Part shown: positions 16,167-23,592 of the stretch, one piece after another
Position numbering within the stretch: the stretch's first letter is position 1
Layout of the letters: every line of letters begins with the position of its first letter
Notes under the pieces: model-generated
Seen by the model: the letters and a program-made list of their open reading frames with translations, nothing else
Databases searched by the model: none
Told to the model about the DNA's origin: nothing
Position numbers and translations under genes: made by a program
DNA from: UBA11889 sp002313255
GTDB taxonomy: Bacteria; Pseudomonadota; Gammaproteobacteria; Pseudomonadales; Azotimanducaceae
Assembly (NCBI GenBank): GCA_913045265.1
Contig: CAJWQX010000045.1
Coordinates: forward strand, 1-23,592
Direction: 5' to 3'
Length of the DNA stretch: 23,592 bases

Positions 16167-17519
16167 ATGAATTCTTTATGGACATGGGAAGCGTTATGTT
16201 TTGCGGTCGGGTTGGATCCTACGGAAGGACCGGACGTAGCCGGAATCAGCATCGACAGCCGGACGCTCAAGCCTGGGGATCTATTTGTCGCGCTTCTCGG
16301 CGATCCCGGTCCGCGTTTTTTTTCGAGTCATCGGAGCGATCGCGACGGACACGACTTCGTTGCGGACGCCATCAGAGCTGGGGCTGTGGGTGTTTTGGTG
16401 GATCGAGAGGTCGATGTCGGAATCTCGGCACTGCATGTCGAGGACACGTTGGACGGGCTATGGCAAATAGCGGCTGCGCGACGTGGCAACTATCCCGGCA
16501 AGGTCGTTGCGCTGACGGGTAGTAGCGGTAAAACCACGTTGAAGAACTTCCTTGCAAGCGCGTTGGACACTTTTGCCTCCGAAGGAAGTCAAAACAATCA
16601 TATTGGCGTGCCGCTCAGTCTGGCGCGTACATCGGTATCGGACGGGCCTGCCGTGTATGAGTTAGGAACCAATCACCCCGGTGAAATAGGACCGTTGTCC
16701 CAGCTTGTTACGCCCGATGTCGCCGTGGTCTTGAATGTCTCCCCAGCACACATTGAATACTTCGACAGCATCAATGCCCTTCGCCGAGAGAAACTGGCTA
16801 TTGTGGAAGGCTTGTCACCGAATGCGACGTTGGTGTTGGCGGACGATCCGAATCTGACCGTGCCCAGCGGCATCGATTCACTTCGATTTGGTCGCGACTC
16901 GTCAGCCGATGTGTGCATTGTCGAGGAGACCCAGGACTGGGTTGCGTTGGAAACGCCTTCGGGAAGAATCGAGATGGATATTCCAGGCGGCGGCAAGCAT
17001 AGAGCCATGACGTTGGCGGCGGCCAGCGCGGTCCTCTTCGCGCTTGGGGAGCCTCCGCGATTGCTTGAACGGATTCGCGCCTCGTCGATACCCGAAGGCC
17101 GTGGCAACCGGATTTCCTGCGGACGCATAACGTTGATTGACGATAGCTATAACGCGAATCCGGCAAGCATGAGAGCCGCCCTCGAGGTCCTTGCGGGATC
17201 GGAAGGAGGCCGCCGCATTGCGGTATTGGGTGACATGCTTGAGCTCGGGGAAGATTCCACAAATTATCACCGAGAGCTTGAGTCCCACATGGATGGCATC
17301 GATGGCGTGGTCTGCGTCGGAAAACGTATGCGGGCGTTGGATGCGTGTTTAGATCGTGAACGGCGGATGCGATATTTCGAGCGGGCCGATCAAGCGTTGA
17401 TCGACTATTTGTTGTCGGTGACGCGAAGCGGAGATGTTTTGCTGGTGAAGGGGTCCCGTGGCATTTTTTGGTCCCAAGGGTTTGTTGCGTCACTGATGGA
17501 CGCGTTTGACGCGGCTTGA
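16167..17519 (+). CDS. murF: UDP-N-acetylmuramoyl-tripeptide--D-alanyl-D-alanine ligase MurF
   Basis: 450 aa, the usual length. It adds D-Ala-D-Ala to UDP-MurNAc-tripeptide in the cytoplasm, the last soluble step of peptidoglycan precursor synthesis. The N-terminal uracil-binding domain has ISIDSRTLKPGDLFVALLGD. The ATP site is TGSSGKTTLKN at 117-127. YELGTNHPGEI, NVSPAHIEYFDS and Lys209 (RREKLAI, expected carbamylated lysine) follow. The C-terminal domain has DDSYNANPASMRAALEVL and VLGDMLELG, both diagnostic for MurF. The segment SQNNHIGVPLSLAR is closer to what I recall of alphaproteobacterial MurF (SFNNHWGVPLTLAR) than to the enteric form. No mur, fts or mra genes adjoin it, whereas murF is normally inside the dcw cluster. 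It has an ATG start with a poor Shine-Dalgarno sequence. It ends 7 bp from the convergent YiiX-like gene. Confidence 0.92.
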   Translation: MNSLWTWEALCFAVGLDPTEGPDVAGISIDSRTLKPGDLFVALLGDPGPRFFSSHRSDRDGHDFVADAIRAGAVGVLVDREVDVGISALHVEDTLDGLWQIAAARRGNYPGKVVALTGSSGKTTLKNFLASALDTFASEGSQNNHIGVPLSLARTSVSDGPAVYELGTNHPGEIGPLSQLVTPDVAVVLNVSPAHIEYFDSINALRREKLAIVEGLSPNATLVLADDPNLTVPSGIDSLRFGRDSSADVCIVEETQDWVALETPSGRIEMDIPGGGKHRAMTLAAASAVLFALGEPPRLLERIRASSIPEGRGNRISCGRITLIDDSYNANPASMRAALEVLAGSEGGRRIAVLGDMLELGEDSTNYHRELESHMDGIDGVVCVGKRMRALDACLDRERRMRYFERADQALIDYLLSVTRSGDVLLVKGSRGIFWSQGFVASLMDAFDAA

Positions 17520-17526
17520 TGCGTAT

Positions 17527-18366
17527 TCAGTTTTCGGGTTCCTTTTTTTCGCGCACTGTAACTGCCGCTTCAGCCGGCGCCCCGGCGCGGTCCGTTGTCC
17601 ACGGGAGGAGTTTGTAACTGGGTGTGTCGGCGAAGTCGTAAAATGGATACTTGATGATTTCGAAATAGGGTGAATAGTCGAAGTCGCTGGGCGTGCAAAG
17701 TTTTGGGTTACGGCGGTAGAGACGGATACGATCTTGCTCGCTACGTTGAACGAGAGGAAGGATCGGAAATTCCACGGCGGCAAACGCTTCGGCGATCATG
17801 GTCGAGCAGACCGTGCGGGTCTCAGAGCCAGCCCGTGTACGAAACAGGGATGATCGCCAACGTCGAGGAAGAATGCCCCAAGGAAAGAGAAACCGTGCCA
17901 GGTCAAATATTTGCCGGATATCGTAGTTAAGTCCCAGACTGTTGATGGCGTGTGTGCTGATGGTTTGAGCGTCTTCAGCCGAAAGTCCCACGGGTCGACA
18001 AATTCGTACATGGTCGTCGGCGTACTCCGTGAGCGCACACACGAGCGTGCCTGCGCCCAACTGGCTCTCGATGACGAGCTGTGTACTCGGCGGAAATGCC
18101 GATCGACGGGATAGCGCGGCGCGGCTCTCCTCGTTTTCGATATCGTGAAGACGGCCGATGTAGAGCGCGGCGTGGGACCACGGGCTTTGGGTAACGACCT
18201 TGATGACGTCACTGATTCTTGATCGTCCTTCAACCAGCAACACGTCGCTGGGTTTGAGTTCATGGCGAATGCGGTCGAAGTCTGAAAGCGGGATAATCCT
18301 CGGGGGACGCCGGCGTTGTAGCCAACGAGACAACGGTGTAGAGATGAATCGGGAAACCAGTTTCAT
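17527..18366 (-). CDS. YiiX/YaeF-like permuted papain-fold (NlpC/P60-type) protein
   Basis: 279 aa. The family is the circularly permuted branch of the NlpC/P60 cysteine peptidases and amidases; members are thought to cut amide or ester bonds in cell-wall peptides or lipids, but substrates are largely unknown. The His comes first, His65 in VVTQSPWSHAALYIG, the conserved opening block (preceded by LKPSDVLLVEGRSRISDVI). An acidic position, Glu100 in LVIESQLGAGT, follows, and the nucleophile Cys187 in RTVCSTMIAEAF comes last. This permuted His-then-Cys order is the family mark. I see no signal peptide; the N-terminus (residues 1-25) is basic and amphipathic, so membrane association is possible. 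TTAGGAT lies 8-10 nt before the ATG at 18366. It is divergent from moaA by 53 bp and convergent with murF. Confidence 0.8.
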   Translation of the reverse strand: MKLVSRFISTPLSRWLQRRRPPRIIPLSDFDRIRHELKPSDVLLVEGRSRISDVIKVVTQSPWSHAALYIGRLHDIENEESRAALSRRSAFPPSTQLVIESQLGAGTLVCALTEYADDHVRICRPVGLSAEDAQTISTHAINSLGLNYDIRQIFDLARFLFPWGILPRRWRSSLFRTRAGSETRTVCSTMIAEAFAAVEFPILPLVQRSEQDRIRLYRRNPKLCTPSDFDYSPYFEIIKYPFYDFADTPSYKLLPWTTDRAGAPAEAAVTVREKKEPEN

Positions 18367-18419
18367 GCGGTAGTATCCTAACGTGCTCCCTCATGTTTTT
18401 CGTTTATTAGGGTTGTCTC

Positions 18420-19385
18420 ATGATTGTTGACAAACAAGGCCGGCGTTTTCGCAATCTACGTCTCAGTCTGACGGCAGCGTGTAATTATGCCTGCACCTAC
18501 TGTGTCCCTGATGGGAAGCGATTGCAGGCTGCATCGGCTGAACTCGAGGGGGAGGAGATGGTGCGGGCGGTTTCGCTGTTGGTGCATGGAGCTGGAATCG
18601 AAAAACTTCGCATTACCGGTGGTGAACCGTTGTTGTCGCCAAAGTTTGACGAAATCATCCCTGGTGTGATGGCGTTGCCGCTTCATGATGTCGCGTTGAC
18701 GACCAACGGCCAGTTGCTCCCGCGAAAAGCGGATCTGCTGGTGAATTCAGGTCTTAAACGGATCAATGTCAGTCTTGATACGTTGGACGCAAATCGATTT
18801 CGAGCCATTGCGCGGGGCGGCGACCTCGCGACGGTTTTGCAAGGCATCGAGTTGATGCTGGATGCGCACATCAAGGTTAAGGTGAACATGGTTCCGATGC
18901 GTACCGCCAATGCTGAGCAAGTCTTGCCGATGTTGGACTATTGCCTAGAACGCGGTATCGAACTTCGATTCATCGAACTCATGAACATGGGCCATCTGAA
19001 GCACAACGCTGGCTATACGCGTGACTTTATTGGTATGGACGAGTTGTTGGATGCAATCAGCGCCCGTTATGAATTTGTTCGGACCGATGCCGCCTATGAC
19101 TCCACCTCGATACGATATGAAATTCCAGGCCATGGGCACTTTGGCATTATTGCGAATGAAAGTGAGCCGTTTTGCAGTGCATGTACACGGCTTCGGCTTT
19201 CTTCCAATGGCTATCTATATGGCTGCCTGTCCAACACCGAATGCCACGATATCCGTCCACTTCTTAGTCAACCTTTCCATTTAGCGTTGAATGCACTGCA
19301 GGAGATTTTGCGAAACGCGCTTGCCGATAAACAAAACCTCGCGTTTAGTGGTGAAGTCACCGTCATGAAGTTCATTGGCGGATAA
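18420..19385 (+). CDS. moaA: MoaA-type radical SAM GTP 3',8-cyclase
   Basis: 321 aa. MoaA converts GTP to 3',8-cyclo-7,8-dihydro-GTP, the first step of molybdopterin synthesis. The radical SAM cluster motif is Cys21/Cys25/Cys28 in AACNYACTYC. RITGGEPLL (64-72) is the SAM-binding GGE motif. The second 4Fe-4S site has Cys252, Cys255 and Cys269 in FCSACTRLRLSSNGYLYGCL, with the arginines that bind GTP. The protein ends in MKFIGG, and a C-terminal Gly-Gly is required in MoaA. LTAACNYACTYCVPDGKRL differs from the common DRCNFRCxYCMP and marks a MoaA branch I recall as a second copy in pseudomonads. No moaB, moaC, moaD, moaE or mog gene is nearby, so it may be a paralogue. The ATG at 18420 has AGGG about 8 nt upstream. 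Confidence 0.88.
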   Translation: MIVDKQGRRFRNLRLSLTAACNYACTYCVPDGKRLQAASAELEGEEMVRAVSLLVHGAGIEKLRITGGEPLLSPKFDEIIPGVMALPLHDVALTTNGQLLPRKADLLVNSGLKRINVSLDTLDANRFRAIARGGDLATVLQGIELMLDAHIKVKVNMVPMRTANAEQVLPMLDYCLERGIELRFIELMNMGHLKHNAGYTRDFIGMDELLDAISARYEFVRTDAAYDSTSIRYEIPGHGHFGIIANESEPFCSACTRLRLSSNGYLYGCLSNTECHDIRPLLSQPFHLALNALQEILRNALADKQNLAFSGEVTVMKFIGG

Positions 19386-19392
19386 GAGATAA

Positions 19393-19944
19393 GTGTCTGA
19401 GGAATACGAGCGGTTACTCCGACTTGCTCGTGAACAGACGCTCCCGCCCGTTGCTACGTGGGCGCCCGATCGCGTCGGGGAAATTGATATCCGTATTCGT
19501 GCGGACGGGATTTGGTTTCATGAAGGAACGGAGATCAAGCGTCGTGCGATTTCGCGACTTTTTTCGACCATCTTGCGTCGTGAGGACGATGACTATTATT
19601 TGGTCACGCCCGTGGAAAAACTCCGTATTGTTGTCGAAGATGCGCCGTTTGGAGCGATCGCCATGGAAGTCGCCGGTACGGGTCGCGACCAGTCGCTGCT
19701 CTTCACCACCAATTGCGATGACCACGTTGTTGCTAGTAAAGATCACCCACTCAGAATGGGTTCGAGTCATACGGGATCTAAGCCGTATCTGATGGTTCGC
19801 GATGGACTGGAGGCGTTAGTTGCACGTAGCGTTTACTACCGACTCGTCGAACTTGTGGAAGATGAGGATGCCGACGAGTTGTGTGTCTGGAGTGCAGGGG
19901 CCCGGTTCGTTCTGGGCCAAGCGAAGATGGAAGACGAGCGATAA
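19393..19944 (+). CDS. DUF1285 family protein
   Basis: 183 aa with a GTG start, 7 bp after the moaA stop and so most likely cotranscribed with it. The DUF1285 pattern is clear: WAPDRVGEIDIRIRADGIWF, then IKRRAISRLFSTILRREDD, then YYLVTPVEKLRIVVEDAPF, then a C-terminal YLMVRDGLEALVARSVYYRL. The family is soluble, common in proteobacteria and without an established function. The GTG is preferred because the LARE..LPPVATW region that opens the family follows shortly. It has no signal peptide or membrane segment. The C-terminus is acidic. The gene is convergent with the ETF-QO gene (29 bp apart, no terminator visible). Confidence 0.88.
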   Translation: MSEEYERLLRLAREQTLPPVATWAPDRVGEIDIRIRADGIWFHEGTEIKRRAISRLFSTILRREDDDYYLVTPVEKLRIVVEDAPFGAIAMEVAGTGRDQSLLFTTNCDDHVVASKDHPLRMGSSHTGSKPYLMVRDGLEALVARSVYYRLVELVEDEDADELCVWSAGARFVLGQAKMEDER

Positions 19945-19973
19945 ACATTGGTCGTTATGACGAAACTGGCCTA

Positions 19974-21632
19974 TTACATGTTCGGGTAGTTGGGCCCGCC
20001 GGTTCCTTCCGGGACCACCCACGTAATGTTCTGTGCAGGATCTTTAATGTCACAGGTTTTGCAGTGCACGCAATTTTGCGCATTGATTTGGAAACGAGGA
20101 GACCCGTTTTCCTCGACCACTTCGTAGACACCCGCTGGACAGTATAGTTGGGCAGGTTCCGCGTACTTGGGCAGATTGTCGCGAATAGGGATATCGGGAT
20201 CCGTTAGTGTGAGATGGCAGGGTTGATCTTCCTCGTGAATCGTACTTGAAAGGAAAACGCTCGAGAGCTTGTCGAAGGAGAGTGTTCCATCGGGTTTCGG
20301 GTAATCAATTGGGTTGCAATCGGCGGCGGGCTTCAAGGTGTCGTGATCAGGTATTTTATCGCGCAGCGTGAATGGATGTTTCCCCCGCGTGAACGCTTGC
20401 TCAAATACGCTGTAAGCCGAACCAAAGAACATCCCGAATTTGTGCAATGCTGGTCCCGCATTTCGCGAGCAATAGAGCTCGTCGTAGAGCCAGGAAGACT
20501 CAAAGCGCTCCTGGAGATCGATGTCGGCAACAGTCGACCCAGAACGGACGGCTTCGAATACAGCTTCTGCACCGAGCATGCCCGACTTCATGGCGGTATG
20601 GCTGCCCTTCACTTTAAGCACGTTCAGAAAACCAGCGTCGTCTCCGATCAGCGCACCACCAGGAAACGTTAATTTCGGAAGCGCGGGAAACCCACCTTTT
20701 ACGATGGCTCGTGCACCGTATGCCACGCGCCTTCCGCCGGACAAATGGCTGGCGATGGCAGGGTGATGCTTCCAGCGCTGCATTTCATCAAAGGGGCTCA
20801 AGTAGGGGTTTGAATAACTGAGATCGACGATGAGACCAAGAGAGACCTGATTGTTCTCGAGGTGATAAAGGAAACTGCCACCGCCGGTACCAGCGAACCG
20901 GCCCAATGGCCAACCTAATGCATGAACGACTTTTCCGGGCTGAGCTTTCTCAGGTGGAATATCCCATAGCTCCTTCAGTCCGATAGCGTAGTGCTGGGTG
21001 CCGCTGCTTGCATCGAGTTCGAAGCGCTGCAAAAGCTGCTTGCCTAGGTGTCCGCGGCAACCTTCGGCAAAGAGCGTGTATTTGGCACGAAGTTCGTAGC
21101 CTGGTTGGTAGGTTGGTTTTTCATCGCCCGTACTGCTTACGCCCATGTCGCCTGTGGCAACGCCGTTGACGCGGCCGTTGTCGTCAAACAGGATCTCCGA
21201 TGCGGCGAAACCAGGGAAAACGTTAACGCCGAGTGCCTCGGCTTGTTCGCCGAGCCACCGACATAGATTGCTAAGGGACAGCGCATAGTTTCCGCTGTTG
21301 TGTAAAGGCTTGGGGATAAGGACTTTGGGTAACGGGATCTTGATCGTTTCGTTCAACAGAAAGTAGTACTCGTCCGCAGTCACAGGATTTGAAACCGGCG
21401 CATCCATGTCCTTCCAATCCGGAAATAATTCGTCGAGTGCTTTGGGTACGAAGACCGCGCCTGAGAGAATGTGGGCGCCGATCTCGCTACCTTTTTCAAC
21501 GAGGCACACGGATATTTCGTGGTCGTATTCGGCGCCGAGTTGCATGAGCCGAATCGCAGCGCTGAGTCCGGCAGGTCCACCGCCAACGATCACGACATCG
21601 AATTCCATGGATTCGCGTGTTTGTTCTTCCAC
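19974..21632 (-). CDS. Electron-transfer flavoprotein:ubiquinone oxidoreductase (ETF-QO)
   Basis: 552 aa, the usual length. It takes electrons from reduced ETF and passes them to ubiquinone at the inner membrane. The FAD site VVIVGGGPAGLSAAIRL is at about residues 13-29, and GAHILSGAVFVPKALDELFP is the family's next block. The C-terminal 4Fe-4S ligands are Cys498 (LYCPAGVYE), Cys521, Cys524 and Cys527 (NCVHCKTCDIKDPAQNI), then WVVPEGTGGPNYPNM. I chose the GTG at 21632 because GTAGGGG lies about 7 nt upstream, while the in-frame ATG eight codons later has no ribosome binding site; either start keeps the FAD motif. It is divergent from etfB-etfA, its functional partners. Confidence 0.95.
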   Translation of the reverse strand: MEEQTRESMEFDVVIVGGGPAGLSAAIRLMQLGAEYDHEISVCLVEKGSEIGAHILSGAVFVPKALDELFPDWKDMDAPVSNPVTADEYYFLLNETIKIPLPKVLIPKPLHNSGNYALSLSNLCRWLGEQAEALGVNVFPGFAASEILFDDNGRVNGVATGDMGVSSTGDEKPTYQPGYELRAKYTLFAEGCRGHLGKQLLQRFELDASSGTQHYAIGLKELWDIPPEKAQPGKVVHALGWPLGRFAGTGGGSFLYHLENNQVSLGLIVDLSYSNPYLSPFDEMQRWKHHPAIASHLSGGRRVAYGARAIVKGGFPALPKLTFPGGALIGDDAGFLNVLKVKGSHTAMKSGMLGAEAVFEAVRSGSTVADIDLQERFESSWLYDELYCSRNAGPALHKFGMFFGSAYSVFEQAFTRGKHPFTLRDKIPDHDTLKPAADCNPIDYPKPDGTLSFDKLSSVFLSSTIHEEDQPCHLTLTDPDIPIRDNLPKYAEPAQLYCPAGVYEVVEENGSPRFQINAQNCVHCKTCDIKDPAQNITWVVPEGTGGPNYPNM

Positions 21633-21659
21633 CCGACGCCCCTACCGCAAAGTTGCTGA

Positions 21660-21665
21660 ATTATA
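21660..21665 (-). promoter_or_regulatory. Candidate -10 element for ETF-QO
   Basis: On minus the hexamer reads TATAAT, a perfect -10, 27 bp upstream of the GTG start, leaving room for a short leader with the AGGGG ribosome site. The -35 at 17-18 bp spacing is poor (CGGTAT or GCGGTA), so the promoter is weak or activator dependent if real. Confidence 0.35.
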
Positions 21666-21775
21666 AGGTGCAATGTAGGAGAATACCGCGCTCGACCGGA
21701 TCGTCGATGACGATGCTTTAGCGTAGTCCATTGGTAATTTCGATCGGTTTTTCCAGCAGCAGACTTTGGATATTC

Positions 21776-22528
21776 ATGAAGGTACTGGTACCCGTTAAGC
21801 GCGTCGTCGACGCCAACGTCAAAGTGAGAGTTAAGTCCGATGGGACGGGCATGGATTTGGCTAACGTAAAAATGGCGGTTAATCCATTTTGCGAAATTGG
21901 CATCGAAGAAGCCGTTCGACTAAAAGAAGCGGATATCGCGACGGAAGTCATTGCGGTATCTGTGGGCGCTTCCCAGTGTAAAGAACAGCTTCGCACGTGC
22001 TTGGCCTTGGGGGCGGACCGGGCGATCTTAGTTGAGACCGACGAGGAATTAGAGCCGTTGGCCATCGCCAAGGTGTTGGAGGCGATCTACGAGCAAGAAC
22101 GACCCGAAATCGTCATCTTCGGGAAACAGAGCATCGACAGCGACAATGGGCAGACTGGCCAGATGTTCGCGGCGCTGACCGGAATAGCGCAAGGCACGTT
22201 TGCATCGGAGCTGCGTATTACCGACGGCAAGGCGGAAGTGGTGCGTGAGATTGACGGTGGTCTACAAACCGTTCTGCTGTCTTTACCTGTCGCCATTAGT
22301 ACGGATTTACGCCTCAACACACCGCGTTATGCATCGCTACCCAACATCATGAAAGCCAAGAAAAAACCTATGGATGTCACATCACCGGGAGATCTCGGTG
22401 TCGATGTTGGGGCGCGTACGACGGTTCTGAATGTAGCGCCACCACCAGAAAGGGCAGCGGGTATCAAGGTCGAGAGTGTCGATGAGCTGGTGGATAAATT
22501 GCGTCATGAAGCGAAGGTGATCGAATGA
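21776..22528 (+). CDS. etfB: Electron transfer flavoprotein beta subunit
   Basis: 250 aa. EtfB pairs with EtfA to form the soluble ETF that accepts electrons from acyl-CoA, amino-acid and other dehydrogenases. The start MKVLVPVKRVVDANVKVRV is standard. The AMP-binding motif GKQSIDSDNGQTGQM is present at about residues 119-133, and the dehydrogenase recognition loop region NTPRYASLPNIMKAKKKP at about 194-211. The ATG at 21776 is chosen by homology and has GGAT 6 nt upstream; the frame runs back to an earlier start at 21731 that adds 15 unlike residues. Its TGA overlaps etfA (ATGA). Confidence 0.95.
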   Translation: MKVLVPVKRVVDANVKVRVKSDGTGMDLANVKMAVNPFCEIGIEEAVRLKEADIATEVIAVSVGASQCKEQLRTCLALGADRAILVETDEELEPLAIAKVLEAIYEQERPEIVIFGKQSIDSDNGQTGQMFAALTGIAQGTFASELRITDGKAEVVREIDGGLQTVLLSLPVAISTDLRLNTPRYASLPNIMKAKKKPMDVTSPGDLGVDVGARTTVLNVAPPPERAAGIKVESVDELVDKLRHEAKVIE

Positions 22529-23454
22529 GCATTTTGGTTATAACGGAACACGACAATTCTGTACTTCGCCCCGTGACGTTGAGTGTCGTTGCTGCAGCCA
22601 TCGAAATTGGCGGGGAGATTGATTTGCTGGTTGCCGGCAGCGGTTGCCAAACGGTTGCTGACGAGGCGTCCAAAATCCCTGGTGTTACGCGGGTGCGCCT
22701 GGCCGACAATCCGGCTTATGAAAATGCTCTTGCCGAGAACATGGCGTTACTTATCGCTGAACTCGCCGAAGAGTACGATCATGTCCTGGCTGCTCACACC
22801 ACCACGGGGAAGAATTTTTTGCCGCGGGCAGCGGCGATACTCGACGTGCAAATGATTTCGGACATCATTGCCGTTGATTCGGCGGACACGTTTAAGCGGC
22901 CTATCTATGCAGGTAATGCGATTGCTACCGTGCAATCCAGTGATGCGAGAAAAGTAATTTCTGTGCGAGGTACCGGTTTCGATCCGGTTACCGGCGAGGG
23001 AGGTGGTGCGTCGATCGAATCGGTCGATAGCGTTTGCGACGCAACCCTTTCCACCTTTGTGGGTGAAGAAATTGCCAAATCCGAACGGCCTGAATTGACC
23101 GCAGCGGAGATCGTTATCTCGGGCGGTCGAGGGATGCAGAATGGTGAAAATTTCCAATTGCTCGAAGGGATAGCCGACAAGCTTGGCGCGGCGATCGGTG
23201 CGTCTCGCGCTGCCGTGGACGCTGGGTTTGTTCCGAACGACATGCAGGTAGGTCAGACTGGGAAGATTGTCGCCCCAGATCTTTATATCGCGGTGGGGAT
23301 ATCGGGCGCGATACAGCATCTCGCGGGTATGAAGGATTCGAAAGTGATTGTGGCGATCAACAAGGATGAAGACGCGCCCATTTTTCAAGTGGCCGATTAC
23401 GGTCTAGTAGCAGACCTTTTCCAGGCGCTTCCTGAACTCGAAGCCGCTCTGTAA
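22525..23454 (+). CDS. etfA: Electron transfer flavoprotein alpha subunit
   Basis: 309 aa. EtfA carries most of the FAD site of ETF. The N-terminal domain has HTTTGKNFLPRAAAILDVQM (a conserved EtfA block), and the C-terminal FAD domain has ISGGRGMQNGENF, then VGQTGKIVAPDLYIAVGISG, then AIQHLAGMKDSKVIVAINKD and DAPIFQVADYGLVADLF. All are family signatures. It overlaps etfB by 4 bp and so forms a coupled two-gene operon; electrons would go on to the ETF-QO encoded divergently next door. It is convergent with the fragment at the right edge. Confidence 0.96.
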   Translation: MSILVITEHDNSVLRPVTLSVVAAAIEIGGEIDLLVAGSGCQTVADEASKIPGVTRVRLADNPAYENALAENMALLIAELAEEYDHVLAAHTTTGKNFLPRAAAILDVQMISDIIAVDSADTFKRPIYAGNAIATVQSSDARKVISVRGTGFDPVTGEGGGASIESVDSVCDATLSTFVGEEIAKSERPELTAAEIVISGGRGMQNGENFQLLEGIADKLGAAIGASRAAVDAGFVPNDMQVGQTGKIVAPDLYIAVGISGAIQHLAGMKDSKVIVAINKDEDAPIFQVADYGLVADLFQALPELEAAL

Positions 23455-23465
23455 GCCGATCCGTT

Positions 23466-23591
23466 TCAGTGCGGCGTGCGAGGGGTACGCCTCGCGGTAA
23501 ACCATGTGACGGGTTGAGCGTGGTCGTGGACGCCACTAGCAACGTCGAGAATCAGCGAGAACAACGCCATCCGTATCAAGACGCCGTTATC
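23466..23591 (-). CDS. C-terminal fragment, possibly aspartate carbamoyltransferase (partial)
   Basis: A minus-strand frame enters from the right edge and ends at a TGA at 23468-23466, giving 41 visible residues. The first part, DNGVLIRMALFSLILD, resembles the last helix of aspartate carbamoyltransferase catalytic chains (QxxNGxxxRMALLxLVL). The following ~25 residues (VASGVHDHAQP then VTWFTARRTPRTPH) are unlike that family and would be a C-terminal extension. The product call rests on about 16 residues and is tentative. The stop is 12 bp from the etfA stop, so the genes converge. Confidence 0.45.
   Translation of the reverse strand, partial: DNGVLIRMALFSLILDVASGVHDHAQPVTWFTARRTPRTPH
23478..23495. 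terminator. Weak hairpin downstream of etfA
   Basis: GCGAGG (23478-23483) and CCTCGC (23490-23495) pair around a 6-nt loop, 24 bp after the etfA stop. There is no T-run, and it lies inside the end of the convergent partial gene, so it could instead be chance within coding sequence. Confidence 0.25.
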
Positions 23592-23592
23592 G

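Noticed and set aside
16798..17493. 231-codon minus-strand frame opposite murF
   Set aside because: Antisense shadow of a well-supported murF; Arg/Pro/Ser-rich composition typical of such frames.
22747..23388. 213-codon minus-strand frame opposite etfA
   Set aside because: Antisense shadow of etfA with no family resemblance.

Overview
The window looks like chromosomal DNA of a gammaproteobacterium, probably free-living and aerobic. The evidence is two CTGT-N8-ACAG LexA boxes of the gamma/beta type, an SppA of the long E. coli type, a lipoprotein PhoA-family phosphatase, ETF-ubiquinone oxidoreductase with EtfBA, and DUF1285. No genus can be named from sequence alone. Coding density is high. 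I see no insertion sequence, CRISPR array, rRNA or intact tRNA.

Layout. Positions 1-481 (minus) hold the start of an exported protein of unknown function that runs off the left edge. Positions 482-847 hold no protein gene but carry the 5' half of a tRNA-Ser(UGA) gene that stops just after the anticodon loop, next to several short repeats. Then, all on minus, come a TviB/WbpO-type nucleotide-sugar dehydrogenase (848-2146), an AT-rich gap, and the SOS mutagenesis cassette imuA-imuB-dnaE2 (7838 down to 2410) behind two perfect LexA boxes. Next is a lone ThDP-dependent enzyme on minus (8028-9572). Facing away from it is a tightly overlapping plus-strand operon: glutathione reductase, lipoprotein alkaline phosphatase and an AGCS sodium/amino-acid symporter with a large extra loop (9683-14102). 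After that come sppA (minus), murF (plus), a permuted papain-fold YiiX-like protein (minus), a MoaA-type radical SAM enzyme plus DUF1285 (plus), ETF-QO (minus), etfB-etfA (plus), and a minus-strand fragment at the right edge that resembles the C-terminus of aspartate carbamoyltransferase.

How the genes fit together. DNA damage would release LexA from the imuA promoter and express ImuA, the non-catalytic Y-family protein ImuB and the error-prone polymerase DnaE2 for mutagenic lesion bypass. EtfA and EtfB collect electrons from acyl-CoA and related dehydrogenases and pass them to ETF-QO and the quinone pool; their genes are divergent around a shared 143-bp region. SppA, MurF and the YiiX-like protein all concern the cell envelope but are not co-directional. 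Most of this is ordinary housekeeping. The best candidates for a second look are the broken tRNA-Ser and its repeats, the enlarged AGCS transporter inside a redox/phosphatase operon, the murF outside a visible division cluster, and the orphan ThDP enzyme.
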